Assembly: GCA_003415625.1 (NCBI GenBank)
Contig: PYIU01000006.1
Location: 2,542,001 to 2,606,000 of the forward strand
Length of the DNA: 64,000 nt
Direction of reading: 5' to 3'
From: Aquanectria penicillioides
Taxonomy: Eukaryota > Ascomycota > Sordariomycetes > Hypocreales > Nectriaceae
The position numbers were made by a program, and so were the translations under genes. Of this stretch, positions 48,110-59,231 are shown one piece after another. The number at the start of each line of letters is the position of its first letter. Within the stretch, counting starts at the first letter, position 1. Under the pieces are notes generated by a model. That model did no database searches, had not been told where the DNA came from, and saw nothing but the letters and a program-made list of their open reading frames with translations.

Positions 48110-51100
48110 TTACGGAGATCCCCCAAGTTGTAAAATATTGCGGGGGGAGCCTTGTTGAATGATAGTTCCTTTGTCAAGAACGATCATTTTGTCTATGTCG
48201 TCTACCACGCCGTCGAATTTATGCACGATGCTGATAATAGTGTAATCTGAGAATTCGCAACGAATGTTTTCGCGCATCAATGCTGCTGTGTGTGCATCAA
48301 CACTGTGAATGGTACGTTAGTTTGCGCCCTGTCAAACTTGGAGGATATTGGGGAGTAGAGGGGATTTATTGACTGAGGGGACAAAAAAATCGTTGCCGTG
48401 CAATTTCAAGTGTGAAAAAAAAAAAGGCGAATCAAGCTACTCACTTGCTTGTTGCTTCATCCAGGACCAGAATCTTCCAACCAGATTCGGGCTCAAGTTG
48501 AAGCCGTCGATGCTTGACAATGGATCTTGCCAGACTCAGGAGCTGGAGCTGTCCCGTGGACCAAGAACCGGAGAAGAATTCACCATCAAGGCCTCCACGA
48601 GCCTCAACATCCGACCAAAGTCCAAGATTGCCTAATATTTCTTTCATTGCTTCCTCCATGTTTTTCAAACTGCCATCTTCAAGTTTCTCATTGCTCGTTA
48701 GGCTTCTCGGATCCAAATTCTCCTTCAGCTTCAAGCCGGGCAAGAAGAAGGTGGTTTGCGTTATAGCGTTGAGACGATCCTGGACCACACTTTGATCAAT
48801 TTTGGAGATGTCAATGCCGCCGATCGTAATACTGCCAGATGTGATGGGAAGAATGCGGAATAGGACAGAAACTAGAGTGGATTTGCCACTTCCAGACCGT
48901 CCGGCAATCGCAAGTTTAGTACCAGCTGGAATGTCGAGACTGACAGAGGATAATGCGACTGTAGAGACCGTGGAGGAATCATTTGTGGAACTCCCGTCTG
49001 AAGGAGGGACGGAAGATTCCGTATTTTTCTGTCCATACGATGCAATGACTCCACCAAAGACAATGTCATGGTTATCTGTATGGTACTCAATCGTAGCCCT
49101 AGCTTGAGGTGAGGATTCGTGGATGGCATTTCGCGTCTCAGTACACCCTTCGGCAACAGGCGTGGTTGCAGAGAATTGCTTGATTCTTGATATGGCTCCT
49201 AGAGAGGTTTCTAGAGTGGCCCAAAATCGAATCAAATATGAGAGGTAGTAGTTGAAAGATGTCAGGCTAACCAGAGCCACACCCATGCCGGAACCAGTAA
49301 TGCCTGCAACTTTTACTTGAACCGCTAAGACGATGAGCAGAGTAGCAAGCGCCCCGACCAAAATGTCCAAGACAAGTGAAAGCCATACTTGTACTGTGTA
49401 GAGGAGAAAAATGGGCTGCTGCGAATCGTCAAGGATGCGGCGGTGGTCACGTTCTAGGAATGATCCGAATTCCCCACCATAGGCACGAATAGTCGGCATT
49501 CCATGGATGGTCTCTTTGATATTCGTGAAGAGGGGTGATTTTGCTTCGATGTCCAGCAACCGAAGTTGACGGGAGGTCCGGAGATAGAATATCTGAAGGA
49601 AGTAAATGACAAGCAAACACAATGGAATTGCAACGGCCATGAGCTTGGCTGTGGTGGAAATGACAATGACCTGGAAAAAGCAAATGGCGAAGAAGATGAA
49701 GACGTTGGCGGCGGCCATTGGAAGGTTATAATCGGCAAGCTGCAGGTCCTGGTTGAAGCGATTCAAAGTGACACCGTTGTCAATCGTATCAAAATAGGAA
49801 ACTGGAGCGTTGAAGACAGTGTATAGGATAATGGTGTGAAGCCGCAAACCGGATCGCGTGATCATATTGACAATCAAGACCCAGGCTCCACCGCCCAAGG
49901 AGACCGTGCCGAGCAAGCCCAGCAGCGCATAGATGCCAATGTAGTATCCCAGAGACTTTGCTCCCTTACCTGATGTTGTCGCGTCAGACCACCATTGAAC
50001 CCAAATAGTTGAGAACTGGTAACAGAAGGCACAGAAGAAGACAAAAGCCATGAAAATAAAAGTGTTGAGATGACCGGCAGAACGAGAGTAGAAAGAATAA
50101 ATCTTCCAGTCTCCAGATTTTCTTTGGAGATCGGCCCTAGCCTCGGCGAGTCGAAGGGCTTCTTCTGATACACGTTCTGGAGGGGAAGTTGCATTTGATG
50201 GTTTTCCTGCATGGTTGTCGTCTACCTTTGTATTCTCATTGACGGACATGATCCAATCGCAGGCAACGGGATCTAAGGATTCTTCTCGTCGAATTGTTTT
50301 GTCAGGCTCAATAACTAAAACCTGATCCGCGTGTTGCACTAGGCTCACTGCAAGGCTTTGGTTAGGATTTCTTGCGCCGTCAGGGGGAGGCACTTTAAGT
50401 AACTAACAAGAACTTGTAGCCATGATCACAGTCGTGTTTTGGCGTCGAAGGAGGCCACCAGGAGAAAATAAATGGCCAGCAATGTGCTGAAGCGAGCCCT
50501 GGTCTAAGCCGCTCAATGGCTCATCAAGTAGAACTAGTTCATTGCGAGCGTACACTGCTCTGGCCAAAACCTGCACAGAGCTATTAGTGAGATGAAAGAA
50601 AACTTAATATTCCGAAGGAAACCATACCACGCGTTGCCGCTGCCCTCCGCTCAAGTTACTCCCTTCATTGCCAACTTCATGCAAGTCTCCTCTGACCATG
50701 TCCTTGAAATCTCTGGCCAGGGCACATGCAGTGATGACTTGATTGTACCAAACTTCATCGAGGATTGCACCACATACAATGTTGTGACGGATGGAGCCAC
50801 TAACCAGCCATGGGCTTTGAGGACAGAAGGACACTTGCGCGTCTCTGAGCCAGATCTGACCGCCGGAGAAAGTGGTTTCTTTGAGTAAGCCATATAACAG
50901 AGTGCTTTTCCCACTACCGACAGGGCCTGCCACTATAGTAAAGGATCCTTCAGGCACTTGGAAATCAACACCCTTGATGGTTGGGTTTCCTTCGGTCCAC
51001 CCAAAGGTGCCATCTTGAACAATGACACTCATGCTATCGTGTCTTTCATCCACGGGACCGAGAGTGGTAAGTTCTTCTTCTTCTGGCCTCAGTGAGAAAA

Positions 51101-53219
51101 TTTGTTCGTCAGACCGCGGCCGATGAGTTGTTTTGTGAATCGTACTGTCATGATGGATATCATTATCGTTAGTTTCAGTCTCAGCATTTCTCGTCAAAGA
51201 GACGTAAGCCTCGATACGAGAGAGGGATGAAAGACCAGCAATGAATCGGGGCAAACCCTGAATCAGCACCGAAAACGGTGCTGCCACGACGCTAACCAAG
51301 CTTAGTGAGGTAAAGGCCTTTGCTGCTACGAGTTGAGAGTCCTTCGTCACTACGGAGACAATTGCGTAAAGGCCAAATGTTGCAACAGGTCCGAGAGCTA
51401 GTATTCCTGTTAGTATTTATGATGGAAAGCTATTGATTATGGGAAAAGGCTTACTTGTTGTTCCTTGGGCTAGTATTTTGTGAGAGATGTGAACATTAGA
51501 CATCATAAATCGAGCACTGAATGAAAGTCACTTACAGAGAACAAGGATCCATGTTGTTAACTGGCGGAATCCATGTGACTCACGAGATTCCTGAAGCCGA
51601 AGTTTATGCATCAAAAAGGACGCACATGGGCCGATCCCCAGGATCCGAACCTCTCTCAGTTGACCAAGAACCTTGGCGGTAAGGTTGACACGGTTTTCAA
51701 CCGAGGCGTTCCAGGCCTTTTGCGCGGCACCGATCTTCTTCACAATCGGCAAAGCAATAAGCACACAAACTAGAAAAATTGTCAAAATAAACTTTCAAGG
51801 TAGGAAAGCAGGGGAGTTGGGCGGAACGTACTTAGTGGGACGGCTATTGGGCCGATGCATGCCCACGACATTTGAACAGCCAAAATGTATACTGCAATGG
51901 CGATCTGGACTAGACTGGCCCAGATTTCATGAAATTCGTCGAATCCCATCATGGTTTTATCGACGTCAACCGTAACCAGGGTCAAAGCTGCCGTGTCGTC
52001 GTTGAGCTTGGACGTTGAATGGATGGTGCTGTTGTAAATTAAGCTGATGAGGCTACCTCGGACCATGATCAAGAAGCGATTGACCAGGTGCCAGTATATG
52101 GCATTACAAATCTCGAGAATACATGTTAGATTTTAATGAACCATTTCAAGGGCAAAGAGTAATTCTATGATTTTATGAACTTATATATCCCCGGAGGATC
52201 ACTTACTGCGTACCCGATGAATGTGAATACAAAGGCCGCGATCAACAACTTTCCTTGGCCAATATCTCGCTGGGCATAAGGGATACTTGTGTAAGTCACT
52301 GTGGTGTGAATCAACAAAGGTTGAGCTAGTGTGAAACCTAGCAAAAAGATGCGAGGGATGATGGGAAGAAGCCAGGCCCTTCGTAAGCTGGCCATCTCTC
52401 TGAGCAACGATGTTCCTGTAGGCTGCTCAAGAATTCTCGCTATGCAATGGTCAGAATGTGGAGCTGTTTTTGGACAGGGAAGATGATACAAGGAGCCGTA
52501 CCTAGCTTTGTACCAAGATGAGAGCTTTTGAGATCAGCAGAGAGCGGCGTCAGAGTGGCAATAGAAAGAATCGTAGCATATCCCTCCCCCATAAGAGGAA
52601 TCAACCAGCTGAAGAGCACCCGGCTCACCGGCCCAGCAAGTTCCTCGGGGCTGTATTGCAATGTCTCAACAAGCAAACTCCGTTTTTCAATATTTTCTAG
52701 CGCGAGACAGGCAGCCTTGAGGCACATGCTCGCAGTGTAAACGACAGCTAGGGCCGAAGGCCCTGTCATAAGCCATAGCGTCCTCGCGGTTGCGACGTTG
52801 AGGATTATGTCGGCGAATAAATAAACGGTGATGAGAAAGGAGGGCCGAGGCGAATATGTATGCTTGTGGAGAGAAAGGATCCCGATCAAGATGACGGCAA
52901 TGCACTCGACACTGGCCGTCGCTATGGCGAGCTTGTTGCAAGGGCCGCCGCCGAGGCTGGTCAAAACGAGGTAGGCGACGGCATTGGCGCCAGTAATGCA
53001 AATAGTCACGAGCTTCACACTACGAAGTCGTCCCTGGCGAGCCAATTCGCGTCTTCTCTGGAGTGGCCGACACTGCCATATTGCTGCACCTGCGAAGATG
53101 ACGGTGGGCACCAAACCGAAGAATACGAGCTCGAAGAAAAAGGTGAAGTCCAGGCCACCACGACAGACCGGCCCTGCCCACGGCCCAAACGAGGCGTCGG
53201 TGGAGGATGGACAAGACAT
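48110..53219 (-). CDS. ABCC-type (MRP-like) full ABC transporter
   Basis: Nine exons, complement(join(48110..48302, 48445..50347, 50408..50570, 50628..51397, 51455..51469, 51536..51769, 51832..52111, 52207..52439, 52502..53219)), add up to exactly 1502 residues with no stops. One exon is 15 nt. Layout: an N-terminal extra membrane domain (TMD0, residues 1-200), TMD1, NBD1 (Walker A GPVGSGKST near 650; LSGGQRQR near 742; LVLLDEP), TMD2, NBD2 (Walker A GRSGSGKST; KILVLDEATSNVD). The NBD2 signature is degenerate: WSTGQLQLLSLARS instead of LSGGQ. Family knowledge: fungal ABCC proteins move organic anions, glutathione conjugates, toxins or secondary metabolites at the vacuolar or plasma membrane. 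The substrate cannot be told from sequence. No biosynthetic core enzyme is nearby. Confidence 0.93.
51455..51469 (-). other. 15 nt micro-exon of the ABCC gene
   Basis: CCCAAGGAACAACAA lies between TACTAG and GTAAGC on the minus strand. Spliced, it gives LVLSQGTTTLGPVATFG, which keeps frame between exons 4 and 6. Without it the frame breaks. Confidence 0.8.
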
Positions 53220-54660
53220 GATGGCGATACTATACAGAATTGGCTCGTCTTGCTGCTAGGTTCGTCTAACTTGTAGCTCATGAAGATGATGTCTAGGATG
53301 AGAGGTCCTGGCTCTAAGGCTGCCCGTGGAATACATGCATCGCGTCACGGGACTAGATGCGAATTGTTGCATGTTGGTTGTTGGCTGCGCCGTGCCTCTG
53401 GTTGGTTATCTAAGTCCTAACAGAGAAGGTGATGCGTCCTACAAAAGGTCCTTCGCGGGACCAGGGTGTTGGCGATAAGGGATCCATAATTCAGGTCATG
53501 ACGCTGATTCAAAAAGCGAAAGCCCCGATAATACCTCCACTTCTTGATGACCTTTGCACTATGGTTTTTTGCCAGCGGCTGTGAGGCCCCTGCATTTGGG
53601 GTCGGGCTTTGGTCGTCAGAGGCTATCCGGAGCTTCCAAGACCCCTCTATGATCCTGTGTAGGACGCGTTTAAATCCGAGATGGAAAATGCCCGTCCCCA
53701 TCTCGGCCGGTTAGAGCCGAACAGCACAGCCAACAACATAAGCTCCAGAATGATACCATTTGCATGCGGCGAGGATCACGAATGCTCCTGGTAAAACAGT
53801 CATGCTGCCTGTGATGTAAAATGGACAGCAACGAGGGAGTTGCTTGCATCATGACCCCTCACTCTCCCCAAGACTCCAAGCAACCTCTCAACATAGATGT
53901 AGCAGACAAGAGATGGAATTTGCGGGCCACAATTATTGGCACCAAGTATGAATGGGTTTATTGTGTTGATAACCGACATTTATGACCACCTATGAGATCG
54001 ATCGCCACACTGTATCCCATCAGATCGAGTGCATTGGGGTATCCAATTCTGATAGAAGGGATTGGTTGACGAGCAAACAACAAACAACTCTTTCGTAATA
54101 ATTGACTATTCAAAACCCCTGATTTGAGGAAGGGATGTGACGAAATATGGGCTGTAAGCCTCCTCTATGACCTTTACCTTTTTGGGTGACATGTTTGCCC
54201 TTGAGCTCGAGTCTGCTATTGTTGTCTAATTTCCTGGTATTATTGTAGCCCGAGTGACATGATGTTTGTCTCTGATTCTCAATAGTCTGCCTTTTGTGTT
54301 GCCAAATAGGTTAGCGTGCTTTGATATTTTGATGGCACACCCAATGAGCCGAATCACATTGCTTCATCTTTGCATGAAACTACACACACATATCCTCTGA
54401 TGAGCTTGCCTGCACCATTACAGGATGTTTGTTCTTTTTGGCTTGACGCCCTATTCGTATATGTGGTTGCAAAAGAATTGGGGGAACATGTGATGGGACT
54501 TGAACAATGCACTTTGACGACGAAAAATCCATTCGTTACCTTGAGGTATTAGGAATTGCATCAAGTCTATATTAACCGCGATAGCATCTGTCAATTTCAC
54601 AATGACATACAAGCATCTGTTTGATTTGAAGTGTTATAAAAAACCTTGAAAATTCTCACC
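53220..54660. other. Divergent intergenic region, 1.4 kb
   Basis: Lies between the divergent ABCC and MetE-like genes. AT-rich, no gene recognised; short frames at 53417-53701 and 54370-54552 have no support. Shared regulation of the two flanking genes is possible but not shown. Confidence 0.5.
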
Positions 54661-55741
54661 ATGTCTCCAACGGGATGTCTCCTTGTGGGAAGCGTACCGC
54701 TGAGCAACACAGACGCTGTTTTTCGATACTGCAGTCAGAGGCTGGATGGGCTTCTTCACAGCATTCCGGACGGGGAAACTGGAGACAGACACTACTATGT
54801 TCTCTTCCAAGCCCTCAGATTCCCACCTGCAATGCTTTCTACCTTTGTGACAAACAATACACCTCCCAAGACTCCATTGACCCAAGCCCAGATTGGAGAA
54901 GGGCTTTTGCAGCTCAATCAGAAAGGCATCGATACCGGCTACTGCACTGCGGCAATCGAAAGTTACTCTATTTTTCGCGAGTTGAAGTTAGGAGGGGTAT
55001 CGATGCAAAAGTCAAGTTTCAAGTCTCGTTACCAACTATTGCTAATGTTGTTGGTGTTCTCATTGACCCGGCGTTCCAACGCCACGTGGAGTTCATCTAC
55101 GAGGCTGCACTATTCCGATCAATTCACAGGATTCAACAAGAGATACCACATCAAGATCTAGCCATCCAGATTGACCTTGGAATGGATATTTACTACTGGG
55201 AGGGTTTAGTCCTGAAGCCCTGGTTTGAGGACAGGCGGCATGTAGTGGAATACATCTCTCGCATGATTGGGGAAATTGAACCGGACGTCGAAATGGGGAT
55301 TCATTATTGTTATGGTAAGGGACGCCTCGTGTTCTAAATTCACCTAACAACTTTATAGGCGATGTTGATCACAAGCACTGGATAGAACCATCGTCTCTCG
55401 CCGCCGTGGTGGAACTGCACCAGCATATCATGGAGGCTAGCCCTCGCCCTATAAGCTGGATGCATTGCCCGGTCCCAATCAGCGCCATGGAGAAGCTTGG
55501 AAGTTACCTTGCTCCTCTGTCAATCCTCGAGCCCAGCCTTGCCCAACACAATACAAAGCTTTATCTCGGGCTGGTCCATGCTCATGATCTTTCTGGAACG
55601 TTGAAGAGAATTAACGTGGCGGAGCAAATAATTGGAGAATTCGGGGTGGCCACGGAATGCGGTTGGGGCAGGACTCCGCTTGAAGACGTCGAAAGCATCA
55701 TGATGATTTTAAAGGCGGTATTGGGTCCATCAAATAACTAG
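54661..55741 (+). CDS. MetE/UROD-like (cobalamin-independent methionine synthase-like) protein, frameshifted
   Basis: Two exons (54661..55314 and 55359..55741, intron 44 bp) give about 345 residues if one base is added. It begins MSPTGCLLVGSVPLSNTDAV, then IPDGETGDRHYYVLFQ; the second part has FQVSLPTIANVVGV, RIQQEIPHQDLAIQIDLG, MGIHYCYGDVDHKH, then GLVHAHDLSGT and FGVATECGWGR. This is the layout of the small fungal and bacterial MetE C-terminal-like (UROD/MetE superfamily) proteins, TIM barrels whose substrate is usually unknown; they are not full methionine synthases. The sequence breaks at 54990-54996: after ELKLGG the frame must move by one base to continue IDAKVKF. The spot is a GGAGGGG run, so a missing G is the simplest reading. 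Downstream codons remain well conserved, so the lesion is recent or an error. Confidence 0.8.
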
Positions 55742-57824
55742 TCTTGTTCATCTACGCAAAGTATCAATGCCATCAATTTTTAGCATTTATTTACTTGAGG
55801 TTTCCAAATAAGATCTTGGATGGACTTGGAATCCATTAAGGTTGGGGCTTGAGCTCCAAATCTAAATCCATCACCCTTTTGACTTTCACAAGTATCAGGG
55901 ACCTTCCGCCACGACATGGAATAAATAAGCTGATATACCAGGGAGGTTGATGCGAGGAATTGTCTATTCAAGCATAAAACATAATCGATTTGCCAATTCT
56001 TCTGATAATTCGTTGATGCCAATATAGCCGAAGACTTCGTGATAAGATGGCCTTCTCTTAGTCACCTAAGCTCTAGAGATGAGGCGAAAGATGCCCTTTC
56101 TTTGAAAACGGCCTTCAAGCTCTTGCCTTTACACTTGCCTGGACTTTGGGCTAGGATCAAGTCTTGAAACAACTGCGAGTGATGCCACTTTCATCTAATC
56201 CTTGAATGCAGAGCGACAAGTCTGATTCTGACGTAGTATGAGGCGTCTGTGGGGATATCCCCATGGGGTTTTCGAGGCTAGTGAGGAGAGAAAGTCGAGG
56301 TGGTGTTGGAGAAGAATCAGCCAAACCAGGGGAGCGTGGAGAACATCCTTGAAGGTCCCTCGAGACGAGCTGGCATGAACCGAGGTAACAAGGGTCTTTT
56401 GAAGGGATATGCATCCAAGAAGTTTCGATTGTCTGATGAGTTGAAGCACACTAACCCCCGGACTCGAGGGTGACCATGGTATCTGGAACACAATGACTGT
56501 TTACTAGGTAGTTTTCTGCTTTGAATGATTTGGAATCGAAGGATACAGATACCAGGAAAGACAAATTCCAAGGGAATTAAAAATTTGTTTCTTTGTGTAA
56601 GAAGGACTATAACTACATCGATTGAGTTGTGATGGTCCCCGATTATTCAAGAAACTCAAGTTTGAAATTACTCAAAGGATCATTAATGTCCTGAGTGTTT
56701 GTAAAAAGGATAATGTACTCATATGATCATTGTCCTTGTTGTCTTGTTTTAGTGGTGCTCAACTATCCTGGTATGGCAAAAGACCCACGGGCCGGACTTG
56801 AGTTCCGAATCATCCGTGCCTCGTCGACATAACAATTCGACCTGAAAGCCCCCTAACAAAGAACATTTAGAGCCTAAGATAAATCCTCCCGGGCTCAGGT
56901 TAGGGCAAGAAATTGACTTTGCTATCATTCTGTTGAAGTGCTGATAAAATGCCATGGTTCAGCAACGAGTCCTTGGGATACCGTAGCCACGAACTCTGAA
57001 AGGATATAGCAGCATCCCCTAATTTGTCGGGTGAACCACAACTTCCCCGAGAACGAGGCTCAGCAACGGCGGATTACCCAGAAATCCCTGTCTTCGATCA
57101 GAGGCAAAGACGGCCACTCCAAGGCACTTCCATGGTAACAAGGGGCAAATACGGGATTGATAATAATTGATCCTGCCATCCTTGGGCTGGTTTCCTCAGG
57201 GAGATTCGCACTAACGGGCAAACTAATCACACGATTTCTGGGTTAGACTGCAATGGGCATTGCACCAATTCCAACGCCTGTAGGTCTGATGTTTGATCAA
57301 TACGAAAACTAAAACACTGGATAAAGATGAGTTTGTCATGAGGGTAAAACATCCAACTCGACTGGCGCCACACCTGGTGCACCTGGTTGGCGCTCGCTGT
57401 GGGCAAGGCGGTATAGATGCCGCTATTTGGTCCCTCGTCTCGAGGGATAGCGCGTGGGATGTAAGTATGGCCCACTCCCCTGCACTGCACAGCCAATTTC
57501 CTCGTCGGTACAAGCCTCATGTAACCCTCGTCGTCATCGGCTTTTTCTCGCTGTGCTTGAGATCAGCCTTCAATCCTCGCTCCCTCGCGTGCGTGATATT
57601 CGGTTGGCGGGTAAATTCCGTTTCTGGTCCGGGAGGAAATCGTATGTGGAGACATTTGTCTGTCTGCCTGTTTTCAAATAGTACCATTGTTGTCTCTGTC
57701 CAGCCAAGCGTTACTAAAACCCTGGTTTCTTGTTATAGACCCCCGCAACTACAGCTATCTTCCATCACCACCTTGACATCAATCGCTTCTCATACTAAAC
57801 TTGACCGATTCCATCAAGAAAGAA
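55742..57824. other. Intergenic region, 2.1 kb, possible unrecognised remnants
   Basis: Minus-strand frames of 80-98 codons cluster at 55780-56571 but I recognise no family. Because genes on both sides are damaged, further degraded gene pieces here are possible. A CT-rich leader precedes 57825. Confidence 0.45.
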
Positions 57825-58745
57825 ATGGCCTCCATACCCTATAGACTTCTTTGGGGCAAGACTGCCTGCATCACTGGAGGCACGACGGGAATCGGCCGAG
57901 CCATCACGTTAGAGTATTTGCGTTAGGGTGCCAATGTCGCCGTCAACCACCTGGGCCTGGCGAAGGATGAAGGGCTTAGGAAGAGTCTAATCGAAGAAGC
58001 CAAGGAGATTAAGCTCTTAGGAACCGCAGAATCGCCCACAGGCGAACTTATTGATGTGGTGGGAGATATAACTGACCCGGAGATGGGAAAGCGACTTGTG
58101 AAGGGAGCCGTTGATAAATGGGGATCCCTTGATATTTTCGTGGCGAATGCTGGAATATTCAAGGCAGTAGAGTTTTTGACGTACGTATTTTGGCAGTTTT
58201 CTTTCCTTTTTCTTTTTTCCTTCATGACCAAACCCCAGATCCCAATCATTCTAGCGGAAGTTCTGACATGATCCCATTGAAGCCTCGAAAAAGAGCTCTT
58301 TGACAGAACAATGCAAGTAAACGTTAATGGAGCGTTCTACTCTTGCCAAGCTGCAGCACGGCAAATGGTAAAGCAAGGCCGAGGAGGCTCCATCATCGGC
58401 GTCTCATCTATTAGTGCATTGCTAGGGGGAGGACTGCAAACACATTACACGCCGACAAAGGCGGCCATGCTGTTGATGATGCAGTCTATGGCTATTGCCT
58501 TGGCCAAACACAAGATTCGATGCAACGCGCTGCTTCCTGGTACTATCTACATGCAATTGGCCGAAGAGGACATGCGCAATGACGAGAAGCGGCAATATCT
58601 GGAGCACCGGATCCCCATGGGGCGCGTGGGAAAGCCTCACGATCTGGCAGGGCAGGCCGTGTTTCTGGCCAACGAGCAGATGAGCGGATACATGACGGGA
58701 TCGCAAGTGCTAGTCGATGGTGGTATGTATGTGCATTTGCAATAA
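57825..58745 (+). pseudogene. Short-chain dehydrogenase of the sugar 1-dehydrogenase type, with in-frame stop
   Basis: Two exons (57825..58180 and 58283..58745; 102 bp intron) would encode about 272 residues. The Rossmann motif (CITGGTTGIGRA), NAG (FVANAGIF), the catalytic Ser (GVSSISALLGG) and YxxxK (HYTPTKAAM) are all present, and the C-terminus reads SGYMTGSQVLVDGGMYVHLQ. The pattern resembles L-rhamnose-1-dehydrogenase-type SDRs, NAD(P)-dependent enzymes that oxidise an aldose to a lactone; exact substrate is unproven. The stop TAG at 57924-57926 interrupts the frame after LEYLR, where relatives continue directly into GANVAVNHLG. The codon position and the unbroken frame beyond it suggest a single point change (a CAG to TAG transition would do it). 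Splice sites and active-site residues remain intact, so inactivation looks recent, or readthrough or an error must be excluded. Confidence 0.8.
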
Positions 58746-59231
58746 GTGGTAGAGAAGGTTAGGGGATAGATTATTACTTGATTCGATTAAAGTGAAAAGT
58801 GTGAGGAATCGATTGTGGAGACCCGGATATCACAGGTGCTAAGATCGAAATGGTGCTTGCAACGCGTTGCACTGGAAAGGGAAGAGGGATCAAGCAAACA
58901 ATCTACCATACTTTCCTATGAATGTACGGTACGCCCCCAGGATCACCTCTAGAGCAGATATTTAATGCCCCAGGCACTGTGGTGTTGAACCGAGATAACT
59001 CTCCTGTTAGTTCTTGCCGCCCCAGCAGTCGGAGAGGAGGAATGCCAACGGCAAAGTGGGTCATGGCCCATCTGATACGGTGCAGCTCCGCGCCTACAAC
59101 TGCACCTTCACAACACCACTGCAGTCGTTCTCCGCTCAACCAACTCTGCAATTCTCCCGAATTCGTCAGCCTCAGTTTAAAATCATTCTCTCCGCTGGAC
59201 CCCGGTCACAGCTTGCCTCCCCCCGCAAGGG
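58746..59231. promoter_or_regulatory. SDR downstream and Zn2Cys6 upstream region
   Basis: A 0.5 kb gap between two plus-strand genes. The second half is CT-rich before 59232. No CGG-CCG palindrome was identified with confidence. Confidence 0.4.

Noticed and set aside
57293..57844. Plus-strand frame of 183 codons before the SDR
   Set aside because: It runs through the CT-rich leader and overlaps the SDR start in another frame; no family motif.
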